DNA from: Niebla homalea | Lineage: Eukaryota; Ascomycota; Lecanoromycetes; Lecanorales; Ramalinaceae | DNA length: 64,000 nt | Direction: 5' to 3' | NCBI GenBank assembly: GCA_019925105.1 | Contig: JAHGAU010000016.1 | Span: 806,001 to 870,000, forward strand | In this document: positions 45,325 through 57,252 of the stretch, in pieces | Layout: each line of letters opens with the position of its first letter | Numbering within the stretch: the first letter of the stretch is position 1 | The notes under the pieces: model-generated | Database searches by the model: none | Told to the model about the DNA's origin: nothing | Seen by the model: only the letters and a program-made list of their open reading frames with translations | Program-made: the position numbers and the translations under genes

Positions 45325-47875
45325 TCAAATGAAACGTTCATGAGCGTCTGCAACAGGTGTGCTATTATACCAACTGGTCTCATACATGTCATTCCATCGT
45401 TCCTTGTGGTCATTCATGAGCTTTATCACCGAATCATACCTCTTGTACTGGTCAACAGATAAAGCGCGCCCTTCGATATGGTCATGTTGATCCGTTTCGT
45501 CTAAAGAAGCTCCTGCGTCGAGGAGGAGCTTCATCGTAGCTTTGAAAGGCTTATACAGATGCCTGTCCTCGATAGCAAAACGTAATCCTTGCATCAACAA
45601 AACCAGCGCAGTCTCCCCAGATCGAGACTCAATCTTTACGTCCGCGCCTAATCGTATAAGAGAGTCCACGGCTCCCGCGTCGAGCCTTTTAGTCACCCGC
45701 ATTAACATAGTCTTTCCGTCTCTCCTACCTAACCGGTTCAAATCACCACCTAGCTCTATTAGTAGCTTCATCATCTGATGCGATGATGGATTCCTGCTGC
45801 TGAGATCGACCGCAAATATGTCTACCGAGAGCAACCGGTTGACATCAGCTCCATTTTTGACAAGGAGACGCATAATCAATTCCTCGCCATTTGTAGCAGC
45901 GAAATATAGCGCTGTATGTTTTGTGTGTTTTGATGCAGGATCGGCATTTGCCCCTCGTCGGAGTAATGCATCAACTGTAATCGATCTGCCGTGCTCTACC
46001 GCAAGCATTATCGCAGATTTGCCATCGTCGTTCAGTATTTCCGTGTCAGCACCGTGGTCTAGTAGCAACACCACGATCTCTTCACAGTGACGCTCTGATC
46101 CCCTCTTGCGATGGCTGCATGCTTTCATTAAAGGAGTGTGACCCTGCCATCCCCTTGCATTTACATCCGCATTGCTTTTCAGCAGTAACGCGATGAAATC
46201 TGTGTGCCCCTCTCTTGTGGCGTAATGTAACACCGTGTCGCCATCTTTGTCCAACGTATTAGGGTCAGCATTTTGCTTGAGCAGTAACGTGGCCGTGTCC
46301 GTGTTCTTCAAAAACACCGCGAGATGGAGTGGCGTCCGGCCATCTTTATCCAACGTATCAAGGTCAACATTTTGCTTAAGGATTAACGTGACCATGTCTT
46401 TCTTCCCCAACAACACCGCGCAACCCAGTGCCGTCCCGCCATATTTGTCCAACTTATTAGGGTCAGCATTGTGCTTTAGCAGTAACGTGATCATGTCTTT
46501 GTTCCCCAATCCTACCGCGAAATGCAGTGCCGTCCGGCCATCTTTGTCCAACATAGTAGGGTCAGCATTGTGATTTAGCAGTAACGGGACTATGTCTTTG
46601 TTCCGCAATCCTACCGCGAAATGCAGTGCCGTCCCGCCAGATTTGTCCAACTTATTAGGGTCAGCATTGTGCTTTAGCAGTAACGTGATCATGTCTTTGT
46701 TCCGCAATCCTACCGCGAAATGCAGTGCCGTCCGGCCATCTTCGTCCAACTTATTAGGGTCAGCATTGTGATTTAGCAGTAACGCGACTATGTCTTTGTT
46801 CCGCAATCCTACCGCGTAATGCAGTGCCGTCCGGCCATCTTCGACCGTATTGGGGTTTACCCCTTTCAATAGGTGGTCTCGCAACAGGCTCTCATCCCCA
46901 AGGCTAATAGCGGAGAATAATGCCGAGTCTTTTCCCATGAGCTTACTCGAGAGATCGGGAACCCGTAGCCGTGACCATTTTTCTTCCTGAGGTGGCTCTG
47001 GCAAATCATGTGCAGTTGCTCCTACCTCTTCATGAATCACGTTGCCAGGCTTGGGATCGGATGCGCCAGTTGATGGGACAAGCGCCTGTTCTGCTTTGTT
47101 GACAGAAATTGGGGTACTTGAATTATGTCTCTCCAAAATGCTTGCGCTACGGCCCTCGTCCATCGAACTTCCATCCTCGCCTGATGACATATCCTGATCA
47201 AGTCTACCTGCCGCGACAGCTTCTTGGAACCATCGGATGATAAAGACTCTCTTTTCAAATATCGTGGCTGGAGATATTCCGATATCCTCCAGCTCCCTCC
47301 GCAAATTGTTCCATGTCTCTTGGTCACGTTGAGCCTTCGTGCCGAAGTCTTGTTCTGAGATGATGGAGCCCTCGCGCTTACCAGCACGAACCTCCGAGAT
47401 CAAAAGGTTCAACTTCTTCTCGAGCCTCGCGTGTGAGGAACTATCACAAGTCAATCATATTGCTGGATTTCAACTTCGGTGAATCGTGATCTCACGCATT
47501 GTTGAATGCATCAAGCATAGAGACATTCAAGATCACCCTCTGCCTTATACCGTTCAAGTCCTGGTTCCCAAATGCAAGTCTATCGAACGTCCTCTGAGAC
47601 TTCGTCCCAAGACTCTGATACTTACTCAAAAGCGCATTCAGATCCTCTAGGAGTTTCTCACAACTCGACTGGCAAGTCAGCAGCTTCGCCTGTTGCGCTT
47701 CTGTCAATCCTTGTTGGTCCAACAACTCTTCAGTTTCTTTAATCACGGTATACAGCCCGCTGACTTCGCTGGACAGCTCAGCATACGCGCCGGTAGATTC
47801 CTTGCATGTTTTATAGGTCTTCCAGCAAAGCTTCCCAACGGCGAGGAAATCGCTTACGCTGAAGCCGAAACTCAT
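45325..47875 (-). CDS. Fungal STAND-type N-terminal domain with ankyrin repeats, no NTPase
   Basis: Exons 47496-47875 and 45325-47440 on the minus strand (donor GTGAGA, acceptor GATAG), 831 residues. Residues 1 to about 126 (MSFGFSVSDFLAVGKLCWKTY... SSEVSGLYTVIKETEELL) match the helical N-terminal domain common in fungal STAND/NLR-like proteins. A charged linker (about 127-290) takes the place where a NACHT or NB-ARC would sit; I see no P-loop. From about 290 to the end there are about 13 ankyrin units. Six or seven of them (RTALHFAVGLRNKDM...) are nearly identical in both protein and DNA, encoded by 99-bp units at about 46250-46860; the outer ones are diverged. Such proteins are thought to sense partners or pathogens or mediate incompatibility; here this is inference. 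Confidence 0.85.
46250..46860. repeat. 99-bp near-identical ankyrin-coding tandem repeats
   Basis: Successive 99-bp units, e.g. those containing GGGTCAGCATTGTG(C/A)TTTAG and ATGTCTTTGTTCCGCAATCC on the + strand, differ at only a few positions, far less than the flanking ankyrin units of the same gene. This points to recent copying or conversion among units. Confidence 0.85.
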
Positions 47876-49041
47876 CGCTGAATAGCTGATGAAGTGGAAG
47901 CCTTTTCAGAAAGTTAAAGCCTGATACCACTTAAAATCGTCGGTTTACATTCGGTCTATCCCCAAATTGTCGTCGCAGAAGGCTAAGATGTAATTCGAAG
48001 GTCGTGGAAACGCAGCCTTATCTGAGCGATCTAATATGGAATAGTCACAAATAGCCGTATCTTGGTGATTGGTGAAACCCTCCGGCATTTCTTGGCAGGT
48101 ACCAATGTGGTCCTGATTGCGCTTTCCAGCCTTCCAATCCAACATCGAAGGCTTCTGAACCTTTTCGTAATTGGGTTTTCGAGCATCCTGACAACTTCCA
48201 ATGCGCGGCTAGACTTACCCACTCAAAAAGAGATCTGGAACATCATCCTGGTTGCTAAGACGGGAGATATCCGCAATACTTTGCCGATCATCAATGCGAC
48301 CGGTAAGGCAGCAGAATTTGTCCCGCTCCCCCTCAAGACGAATTGTTGACGTGCGCCACACCTGCGTCTGGGTGCATGCATGTCATCATATTCTGGGGTC
48401 GTAGGATAAATTGGAAAGGACCCTTCGCCGTCCCTAGAGCGGTGGGAGGTCTTGTGAGACTGGATAGCAGTAAAGCCAGCAAAAGCTTTCCCAGGGCAAT
48501 ACTGCTTTCGTCACCAGCTGCAGATCCAGAGCATGTGATCTGGTCGGTGACCACGATCGTATTTCGCTCCTTTCAGATGCTGGAACCTTTCACCCACTCG
48601 CACCCATATCATTGAATTTGCGTGAGACAATAACAGCCAAGTTGACCACTCAGGAACCCGAGGCGCGAGATCCATCGTATAGCGTACTAGCCCACGAAAA
48701 ACCTTGTACTGCTGGGTGTACGTTTGTACACCTCAGCGCACGGGCAGGCCAAGAAGGTTGAAAAGATGTCCGATGAGTTGAAGGGGGTTGTATCCTTCCA
48801 ATTTCTCGCAGAGTTTGTGCCGATGTGCTCACATGCAGGAATTTCTGGACCGAGGCGGACATTGAAGAGATATTTCATGGAAATTTTACTGCATCTATGC
48901 AATTTGATCCTGTGGGATGGGTATCAGTGGCTGGCTTCATGAACGAAAGAGGCAACAAGGCTGTCGATGAAGGAGACAAATTGATTATGTGGATACTCTT
49001 CTATGGGAGGAAGGCCCGGGGTTGGAGCTAGAGCGCTCCCT
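47876..49041. other. Intergenic tract with a possible gene relic
   Basis: A + strand stretch at about 48770-49031 looks coding in two phases: MSDELKGVVSFQFLAEFVPM in one and TCRNFWTEADIEEIFHGNF...DPVGWVSVAGFMNERG...LIMWILFYGRKARGWS to a stop at 49031 in another. The one-base phase change between them suggests a broken small gene. I do not recognise it. The rest holds the ankyrin-gene promoter and nothing else I can support. Confidence 0.35.
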
Positions 49042-49782
49042 TTATCCCCAGCAGTTTGTTTCATTCGAATCTGGTATAGACACTCTTCCAGCAAACTCTT
49101 CCCGGATCCCGAGTGACCTCTGCCACAAAGTGCACTCTTCCAAATCCATGCATGCTTTATAAGGCGCCTCTCGAACCAGCTCGTCATACTTCTGCTTCAA
49201 CCTGAAATCCAGGTCCTCCTTTGCAGGAATGCAACCCGACGCTTCCCCAGCCTTGTACTCACCCTGGATGTAACGATAGGCCTCGCATGATGCTTTCCAC
49301 GTGCAGTAGTAGCCGAGATCCTCACTTACATCCGCCTCGACAAGCCGCGTCATGACTTTTTGAAAGTCCTTTGCTTGCAACTCATCCCAATCATCCAACT
49401 GCCTGCCCCACGGATCTGGGAGATAGTAATCAGTGATATAGTCCCTCAGATGTGCGACCTGCTCGTCGGTGTATATCCACGTCTCACCGTCTCTCTCACA
49501 ACACAGGAGGGTGTAGACGGTAATGAGATGGAGTTGGCGAGCGTGCAGGTCCCAACGGCGAATGATATCGCGCTGTCCGAGCAGCCGCCTGCCAAATTTC
49601 TTGCACAGGCGCTGGCAGAGATAGTGCGCGTAGCCCCAGCGGTACTTGACATCTTCGATCTTGGCCAAGGTGTGGACCACAATGAGGTCCCTTGCCCGAT
49701 GGCTCCGGTGCCAAATCCGAAGAGTGTTGCTTTACCGGATGATCAGGTCCTTGGTGGCCTGGATGCCGCTAGCTTGGGTCAT
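49042..49782 (-). CDS. Hypothetical protein, two exons, C-terminal part well supported
   Basis: Proposed exons 49736-49782 and 49042-49690 on the minus strand, 231 residues. The 45-nt intron (donor GTAAAG, acceptor GCAAG) is short and its signals are weak, but it removes an in-frame stop and keeps the frame. The frame is also open upstream of the chosen ATG to a TTTGTACAG acceptor-like site near 49900, so further 5' exons are possible. The protein is Tyr/Trp/Arg-rich and helical (RWGYAHYLCQRLCKKFGRRL, YITDYYLPDPWGRQLDDWDE, YYCTWKASCEAYRYIQGEYK). I recognise no domain. Composition is unlike random frames, so at least the second exon is probably coding. It lies about 400 bp from the retrotransposon edge. 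Confidence 0.5.
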
Positions 49783-50175
49783 TGCGTCTGTGAGAGCTTG
49801 GCTGGTTGATCCAGGGGCGGCAGATTGGGCTGGTGCCGGGCTTTCCGGGATGTGTGGATAAGTGATGCCACTTCCGCTATGTTCCTGACTACTCCATGCT
49901 GTACAAACACGTTTCGGGGGAAAGTATAGCGTCCGTCATATATTTTTAAGTCCTCTCAATTGATGCGTTTGGAAGTGATTTGAAAAGTGATGGGAGAATG
50001 ATTGATGTTGTACATGATGCTTGCAGCCTTGTTATTGTAATTGACTTCAGTGAAGAACTCCTTTAGTTTTCCACTGACAGACCAGAGGACCTTGTAGGTT
50101 TTCCAAAAAACCAAACTAAAAACACAAAAGACGGAAATTTGGGAGACACAATTGTTAGAGGTTCACAACGAGGCT
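49783..50175. other. Flank between unknown gene and retrotransposon
   Basis: Normal-composition DNA, possibly 5' exons or leader of the minus-strand gene at 49042. No other feature. Confidence 0.4.
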
Positions 50176-50180
50176 GAAGG
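50176..50180. repeat. Target-site duplication of outer element, left copy
   Basis: GAAGG directly before the left LTR. The same five bases follow the right LTR at 60171-60175, as expected for integrase-mediated insertion. Confidence 0.88.
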
Positions 50181-50456
50181 TGATGCAATATGCGCAGATG
50201 GGTGCAGGGTGCAGGGGAAGGGTGAGTAAGCCGAATCACTTGTATTGAGTCTACCACTATGCTTGTCTAATTACACCGTGATAACGACCGTATTTATGTC
50301 CATCCCAAGGGCCGTTTGATAACCGTATACTCACCGCACCTTATGTATTGGTGCACCTGTAATACCGTTAATAAAAGGCCGTTTAATAGGCCTTTATGCG
50401 ATAAAGTCTTTAATGCAGGGGCTACCAAAACAACCGCGGAATACCCCCGTATATTA
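50181..50456 (-). repeat. Left LTR of outer element (276 bp)
   Basis: Aligns without gaps to 59895-60170. The outer half (to about 50330) is unmutated (normal C and G content, CpA and TpG present). The inner part is progressively changed by C-to-T and G-to-A. Probably the 3' LTR if the element is on the minus strand. Confidence 0.92.
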
Positions 50457-50466
50457 CTCCCTTTTT
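50457..50466 (-). other. Candidate polypurine tract of outer element
   Basis: CTCCCTTTTT on the + strand, i.e. AAAAAGGGAG on the minus strand, abuts the left LTR. RIP does not change purine/pyrimidine class, so the tract can still be read. It is the only purine or pyrimidine run next to either LTR and is the basis for the orientation given. Confidence 0.5.
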
Positions 50467-53068
50467 AAAATTACAATAAATTTACGACGGTAATACTGCT
50501 ATTAACTTACTGGATATAATCTAAACTTTAATCGATTTATTTTAAAGGGTTATTTTAATAAAGGTTTTATTATAATATTTATAAATTAATCCTTAATATT
50601 AATATGCTTTATTAAAATAAAGCCTTTTTATACCTTTTTTTTAAATAAAGTAATATTAAACGTTAATATACTTAATCCGTAAGTAATTCTCCGGGTTCTT
50701 AATAAAAAAGATATTACCGTTATTATTATTAAATAAAACGATAAGCCCGTAACCTTTAAAGAATCCGGTTTTATTAATTTATTTTATAGACTAAATACTT
50801 ATTTTATACCCTTTAAAAAAAGTTATATATTTAACTTTTACGGTAAAGATAATAACGGTATATTATTTCCGAGTATATTATACGTATATTATACCGGTAT
50901 TTAATATTATAAAGCCGTATAATAACCTTTTATTATTTTTATCGTTAATAAACGCGGTATCTATAAAGTATTTAAATAATTTATTATTACGTTAGAAATA
51001 TAGGCTTAAATCTAATATATTCTTTAAATATTTAAATACCCGTATTAAATAATTTTAATATTAAATAATAAAGTTATTATAAAATTAACTTAATTTTAAG
51101 ATTAAAAAAGTTCAATTTAAATAAATAATAATTTAAAAAAATATAAGCTTATTAAAAAGTTATTAATAAATATATTAATTTATTTATTACTTATTAAGTC
51201 GGACTATTTATATACTTTTATATCCGTTTATTAAGGTATTAATATTATTATAATTTATTATATAGTACTTTTTAAGGACGTTAATAACGTAATTCATTTA
51301 ATTTATAGTAATAATATTGTTATTTTAAGATATTTATATCTTAAGGATTACCTTTAATAAGCCCTTTTTAATAAGCTTAAATATTAAAGTTAAATAATTT
51401 TTTATTTATTTATAAATTTTTAAGCTTTTAATAATAATAATAATATTATTAACATAAAAAGTTATTAAATACGTTTCTTTATTAAATTTCTTAATAAATA
51501 CGTATAAATTAGCCTAAATAAAAATAAAATTAAATTTATAAAGTTATAATTAAAATTTCTTAATTTAAATTTTTCTTAATTATTTAAGCTTATAAAGGCC
51601 TTTAAGTAAACGGAAGTATTTACCGGTATTTTATTAAGTTATCGGAATGCCCTTAAGAATACTTATATAAATCTTTTTATTTAAATTACCGTTTAAATAC
51701 GCAATAATAACGTTTAAGAGTTATAATTAAAGTTTATAAATAACCGTAAATACCAGAAATAAACGGAACGATTTATACCTTAAAGTAAATAAAAAGGTTT
51801 CCTTATAATTAATATTTTATTTTTAAGTAAAGTTTTTTATAATAAGCCTTATTTTATATTTATTAATAAAACTTAAAGTAAAGAACTTTTTCTTAAATAT
51901 TTATTTAAAATTAATAAGCTTATAGTCCTTTAATTTATTTATAAACTTTTAGGTTTTATTTAATATTAAATTTATAATCTTTTTATTAATAACCTTAATT
52001 TATTTAAATTAATTTAAAGAATTTATAACTTATTAATAAATAAGTAAATTAATATAAACCGTAATAATGAAAATAATATTATTAAAATTAATATTAAATA
52101 TATAAAGATTATAATAATAACGGCCTTAATAAAAATAATTAATTTTAAGCTTATCGTTAATATCGTTATTTATATTTATTTTATTTTCCGGAATATATCC
52201 CGGTATTAATAAAATCTTATTTATTTATTAATAAGCCGGGATAAAATTATAAATATCCTTAAATAAAATAAGGATATTAACTCTTTTTAATAAAAATAAA
52301 TTAAAAGTCCTATTATTATTATAATTTTTATAATTTATAAGATTTTTAACGTTTTTAAAGTCTTTAATAAGCTTTCTTAAATTCTCTTTTTAAGTAAACG
52401 TTCCGTTTATTACTTTATAGATTTTTAATAATATTTCTTTTTTATTTTATTTTATTTAGTTAAAAACCTTATCGTTAACTTAAAGAAGGTCGGGATTTAC
52501 GGGATTTATATTACGATTTTCTTTTTTATTTTAAGGAACCGGGTAAGTATAAGTTAATATAAATTTATTTTTATTAAATCCTTTAAATTTATTTAATACG
52601 TATTCGCCTTTATAATAAACTACGTTATTATTAATAAAAGTTATCGGCTTTAAGATTAATAATATATCTTTAATAATAAATTATAATAATAAGTACGTTA
52701 CCGTTTTTTTATTAAAGACCTTTAAATTTATAATAATTTTTATATTCTTTTTATAGGATATATAAACGTATAATTATAAGCTTAATATAATTTTTAAATA
52801 AATATTATTAATAATAATTTTATTTAATTTCGATTATTTTATTTTTTTAAATATATTTACTTTATATAGTATTTTAAACGTTTTTTTATTTTTAATAAAA
52901 AGTTTTATTTTTATTTATTTTTTAAAAAAGCTTATTTTTTTTATAAATAAAAACTTTTATCTTAATTAATTAATATATATAACTATAGAAACTTAAAAGC
53001 TATTTAATAACCTAATATAATATATTATATACCGGATTATTATTATAATTATTTAATTAAATTATTTG

Positions 53069-53073
53069 GTTAC
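53069..53073. repeat. Target-site duplication of nested element, left copy
   Basis: GTTAC before the nested left LTR; the same five bases occur at 57253-57257 after the right one. Confidence 0.85.
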
Positions 53074-53219
53074 TGTTGGTATATGGACCAAAAAGTGTGA
53101 TAATCTATGAATAATAATTCTACCTAAAGGATAAGAGCATTATAAGGATGCCTGTCCTCTACGTATAAAGGGTGTCTTATATTTATTAATGCTCCTATAT
53201 ATATATATTATACTTAATA
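53074..53219 (-). repeat. Left LTR of nested element (146 bp)
   Basis: Ungapped match to 57107-57252, with only C/T and G/A differences. It is more mutated than the right copy, especially in its last 60 bases, but much less than the DNA around it. Confidence 0.9.
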
Positions 53220-56200
53220 AATATTATTAAAAGAAAAAAGGCTATTATTTATAATAGCGTTTACTTTAATATACCAATATAAATACCAATGCTTAATAAT
53301 ATGTTATATTATTTATATTTTATACTTTTATATTAAAATTTTACCCAATTTTACGGAAACGGCCGCGATTACGCTTAAAACGGAATATATAAAAAGTATT
53401 AATAAATAATAAAAATATTACTTTAATAAACGTTAATAATCGCGATAAAATAAATCTACTATAACGGATAATAACGACGTTATTAAATTCAGGATATATA
53501 ATATAGAATTTACATAATAAGTCTAGGTATAATTTTAATAACGAAAGTTTACTATTATATTTTATACTTTAAATAACTTATTTAATTAAATATTTACCGT
53601 CCCTTTTTTTATAAATAATTCTTTTAATAATATGTTTTTCTTTATTCTTAAAATTAACTTTAAAAGTAAATAGCGCGTTATAATTAGGTTATTTATTAAA
53701 AGGGTTTTTTATTAAATTATTAATTAACTTTAATATATTAATTAAAATAATTAATATTATTTTTATATTAACGGGCAATTTAAGCTTATATATAAAATAA
53801 CTAATTTTCTTAATAATAATAAAAAATCCGACGTATTATTAATATAGCTTATAATTTTTAATATTAAGGATATTATATCTATAATATAACTTTAAATAAA
53901 TTAAATTATTAATATTAAATTAAATTAATTTATAACTTTAATTATACCGGAATTTAATTATTATTTACGTAAATTCTAATAAGTCTTATATTTCTTTACG
54001 ATTCTATAATTAAAGTATATCGTACTTAAGAATTAAAGAAATTATTAAAAGATTTAAGGGATCGCGGATATTTATATTATAGTAAATTTTATTTAAAGTA
54101 AATTTAATTAACGTTAATTTTAAATTATTTAAAATACTTTAAATATATAAAATAATATTTATCCAGCTATAATCCGGATACGTAATTATAAAGTAACGTA
54201 ATATAATCTTAATTATTTAATTAATCCTCTTTAATTAATTATTAATTTAAAAATAATATACATTAAATATAAGAATATAAATATTTATTTCTTTAAATAT
54301 AAATTTCCAAAATATAAAAATAAATTTACGATTTCTATTTAATATAATATTAAAGGGAATTCTTTATCCTTATTTTATTAATTCGGTTAATAGTAATTTT
54401 GCTTAATTATTAACCTTAAATTTAATATTATTAAAGAGTAAAAATACCCGCTTAAAGAACTTATCGGTAACGATAAAAAGTATATTGTAATTATATTAAT
54501 TTAATAAAGTAATAATAAAATTTATATAAATTATATAAAAAATAATTAACGGGCTTAAAATTAATTAAAGCGATTTATAAAGTATATACCTTTTAATTTA
54601 ATTTAAGCTATACTTAAAGTAATATATAATATATTTCCATAATTATTTACTTAACCCAAATAAATATATTAAGTTTATTAATTTATCGTAAAATCAGTTA
54701 AAGTTATTATATAATAAATTATTATATATTTATTAAAAGATTGCTTTTTTAAGTTTATTAAATATATATAATCGTAATAAATAATTAACGGATTTTAAGT
54801 TATAAATAAAACCGTTATTTAATATAAAGCGTAATTTAATTTTTATATTTTATAAATTTAACTTTTCCTTAATTATTAAGACTTTTTATAATCTTATTTA
54901 TATTTTATTTTTTATATATTTTTCTTTAATTTATTCTTTAAATTTATTTAAAATATAAATATAATAAAGAATAGTTAATTTATTATTATTTACGTTATTA
55001 AGAATTCTGATTTCTATAAATAAAGTTTACGTATTATTAATTAATTATAAAAGTATATTAAGAACGGTATTTATTAAACCCGACTTATAACGTAATAAAA
55101 TATTAAATATCGATAAATATTATAACGTATAAATTAAGCGGAAATTAAGTTTATTAATTATAGAGGTCTTTAAATTTATTTATTTAAAAATACCGATAAT
55201 TACGTTATAATCCGTAAAAATTATATAGTTAAATTTATAATAATTTATTTTAATTAAGTATTTAATTTTATATATAACTTAAATTATACCCGTAATCTTT
55301 AACTCCGTAAACCAATAATTTTTCTTAATTATATTTAAGCTTTTATTAAGGAATATTATTAATTATACCTTATTACGTATAATTTTTAATAAATTATTAA
55401 TCTCCGTAATATTATAAAATAACGGGTTATCCTTAATATAATATATTATAGCCATAATACTTTATTCCTTTAATACGTTAATATCGGTAAATAAGGGCCG
55501 ATTAAGATTATAATATATAAGAAACGACGGTTCTAAAAACGTGTTTTTTAAATCCTTAAAAATATAATTTTCTTCTTAAATAAATATAAATTTAATTTAA
55601 GATATTTTTTATTTACGGCGTAAACCCGTATACTTTAAATTTATTTTTCTTAAATCTATAATAAAAGAGGTTTTATATACTTAAAGTAAAATAATATATT
55701 AAGTATAATTTTTTACTCCGGTACGTAATTAATTTATAAGATTAAAAAAGACTTTAAAATCTCTTAATAAATTAAGAAATTTAAGGTTTTATATAGCCTT
55801 AATTTTATTATTAAATATAAATATCCTTAAAGAATTAACTTATTAATTAAAGAGCTTAATTATAAGGTAACTAATAAATAATTTTATTAACGAAAGGTTT
55901 ACGCGTTTATCTTTAAGAATCTAAAAGACTTAACGTAGGTAAATAATATATTCCTTTAATAAATAATTAAAAATAATTATATTATTTATAAATATTTATA
56001 TAAAATCTCGTATTAAATATAATATATTATCTATTTACCTTTATATATATAAAGGACTGCCTTTAAAATCCATTAATATAACCAAAGATTCCTTTTAATC
56101 CCTATAAAAGATAATATAGAGTTTATACCGATCGGATTTACGTACGAAAAATTAATAAAAATAACCGCGGGTATTAATTATGGTAATATATTCGTGATTT

Positions 56201-57036
56201 ATAATTAAAGAAATCATTTTTTATTATAATAATAATAAATATAAATCGGAAATTATAATTTTATTAAATAATTAAATATCGATTATAATATAACCCTTAC
56301 GTTTATTTAAAATATTATATTAAACGATAAAAATAAAATATAAAAATTCCGTAAATTATATAAATTAATATAACTTATTTTTATTATATATTTTATTTAA
56401 AGTTTAATTTATAATTTTTTAATTTTTACGCTTAATATTATATATTCTTTTAAGTTTAATAATTATATTAAGTTAAAGGTTAATAAATATATATTAATTT
56501 TCTAAAATATTAATTATAATATTATTATCTTTAAAAATATTACCGAATTCTTTAATAATATTACTTAATTAAACTTACGTATTTCCGTTACGTATATAAA
56601 TCTTAATATTATTAAGTAAAACCTATTCCTTATAATTATCGATTTATAATAATCAATTTAAGTAGGTTTTTAAATAATTAAAAGTTATAAAAACTATTCC
56701 GGAGAATATAAAAATTAATATTATTATTATAATAATTCTATAAATTTATAACTTAGATTTTTAGGTTTTTTATCCGTAAGTAACGAGTAATATTAATAAA
56801 CCTAAGATTATTATATAGTAAAATTATAAAGATAAATCGTATAAAATTCTAAGTCTTACTTTACGTAATAGGTTAACTTTTTAATTAATATTATTTTTAA
56901 TTTAAACAACCAATATTTTTAAATTAACGATATACGTAAATACGTTACCTCGGAATTTAAGATTATAAAACGGTGTTAACTGCGGTTTAAAGATAAAATC
57001 CCGGGACTTCGGTAATTCTTTTAAAGTCCCTTTTTT

Positions 57037-57252
57037 CTGATATGTAATTGGCACTTATACCGTGCTATGAGCTGGGACCCAAGTTTGCTGCTCTATTGCT
57101 ACCATTTGTTGGTGTATGGACCAAAAAGTGTGATAATCTATGAATGATGATTTTACCTGAAGGATGGGAGCATCATAAGGATGCCTGTCCTCTACGTACA
57201 AAGGGTGTCCTACACCTATCAATGCTCCCATGCATGCATGCTGCACCTAACA
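57037..57252 (-). repeat. Right LTR of nested element plus adjoining leader, spared from RIP
   Basis: The 146-bp LTR is at 57107-57252. It and about 70 bp inside it (57037-57106) have normal base composition with intact CpA and TpG, in sharp contrast to the AT-rich sequence on both sides. The 63-codon minus frame here (57055-57246) merely reflects the lack of mutation and is not a gene. Confidence 0.85.

Larger units (their letters stand above)
53074..57252 (-). mobile_element. Nested RIP-inactivated LTR retrotransposon (inner)
   Basis: 4,179 bp inside the outer element, with LTRs of exactly 146 bp (start TGTTGG, end CCTAACA in the less mutated copy) and GTTAC target duplications in the outer element's DNA. 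The interior is as AT-rich as the host element and has no surviving coding frame. Two bases inside the right LTR the minus strand reads TGGTAGCA (about 57097-57104), which resembles the start of a tRNA-primed primer-binding site and suggests that the right LTR is the 5' one. At about 4.2 kb it is short for an autonomous element, so it may be non-autonomous or deleted. It inserted after the outer element, and both were then mutated. Confidence 0.9.

Noticed and set aside
57055..57246. 63-codon minus-strand open frame within the AT-rich block
   Set aside because: It coincides with the RIP-free LTR of the nested element and is open only because that patch lacks the stop codons created by RIP elsewhere.
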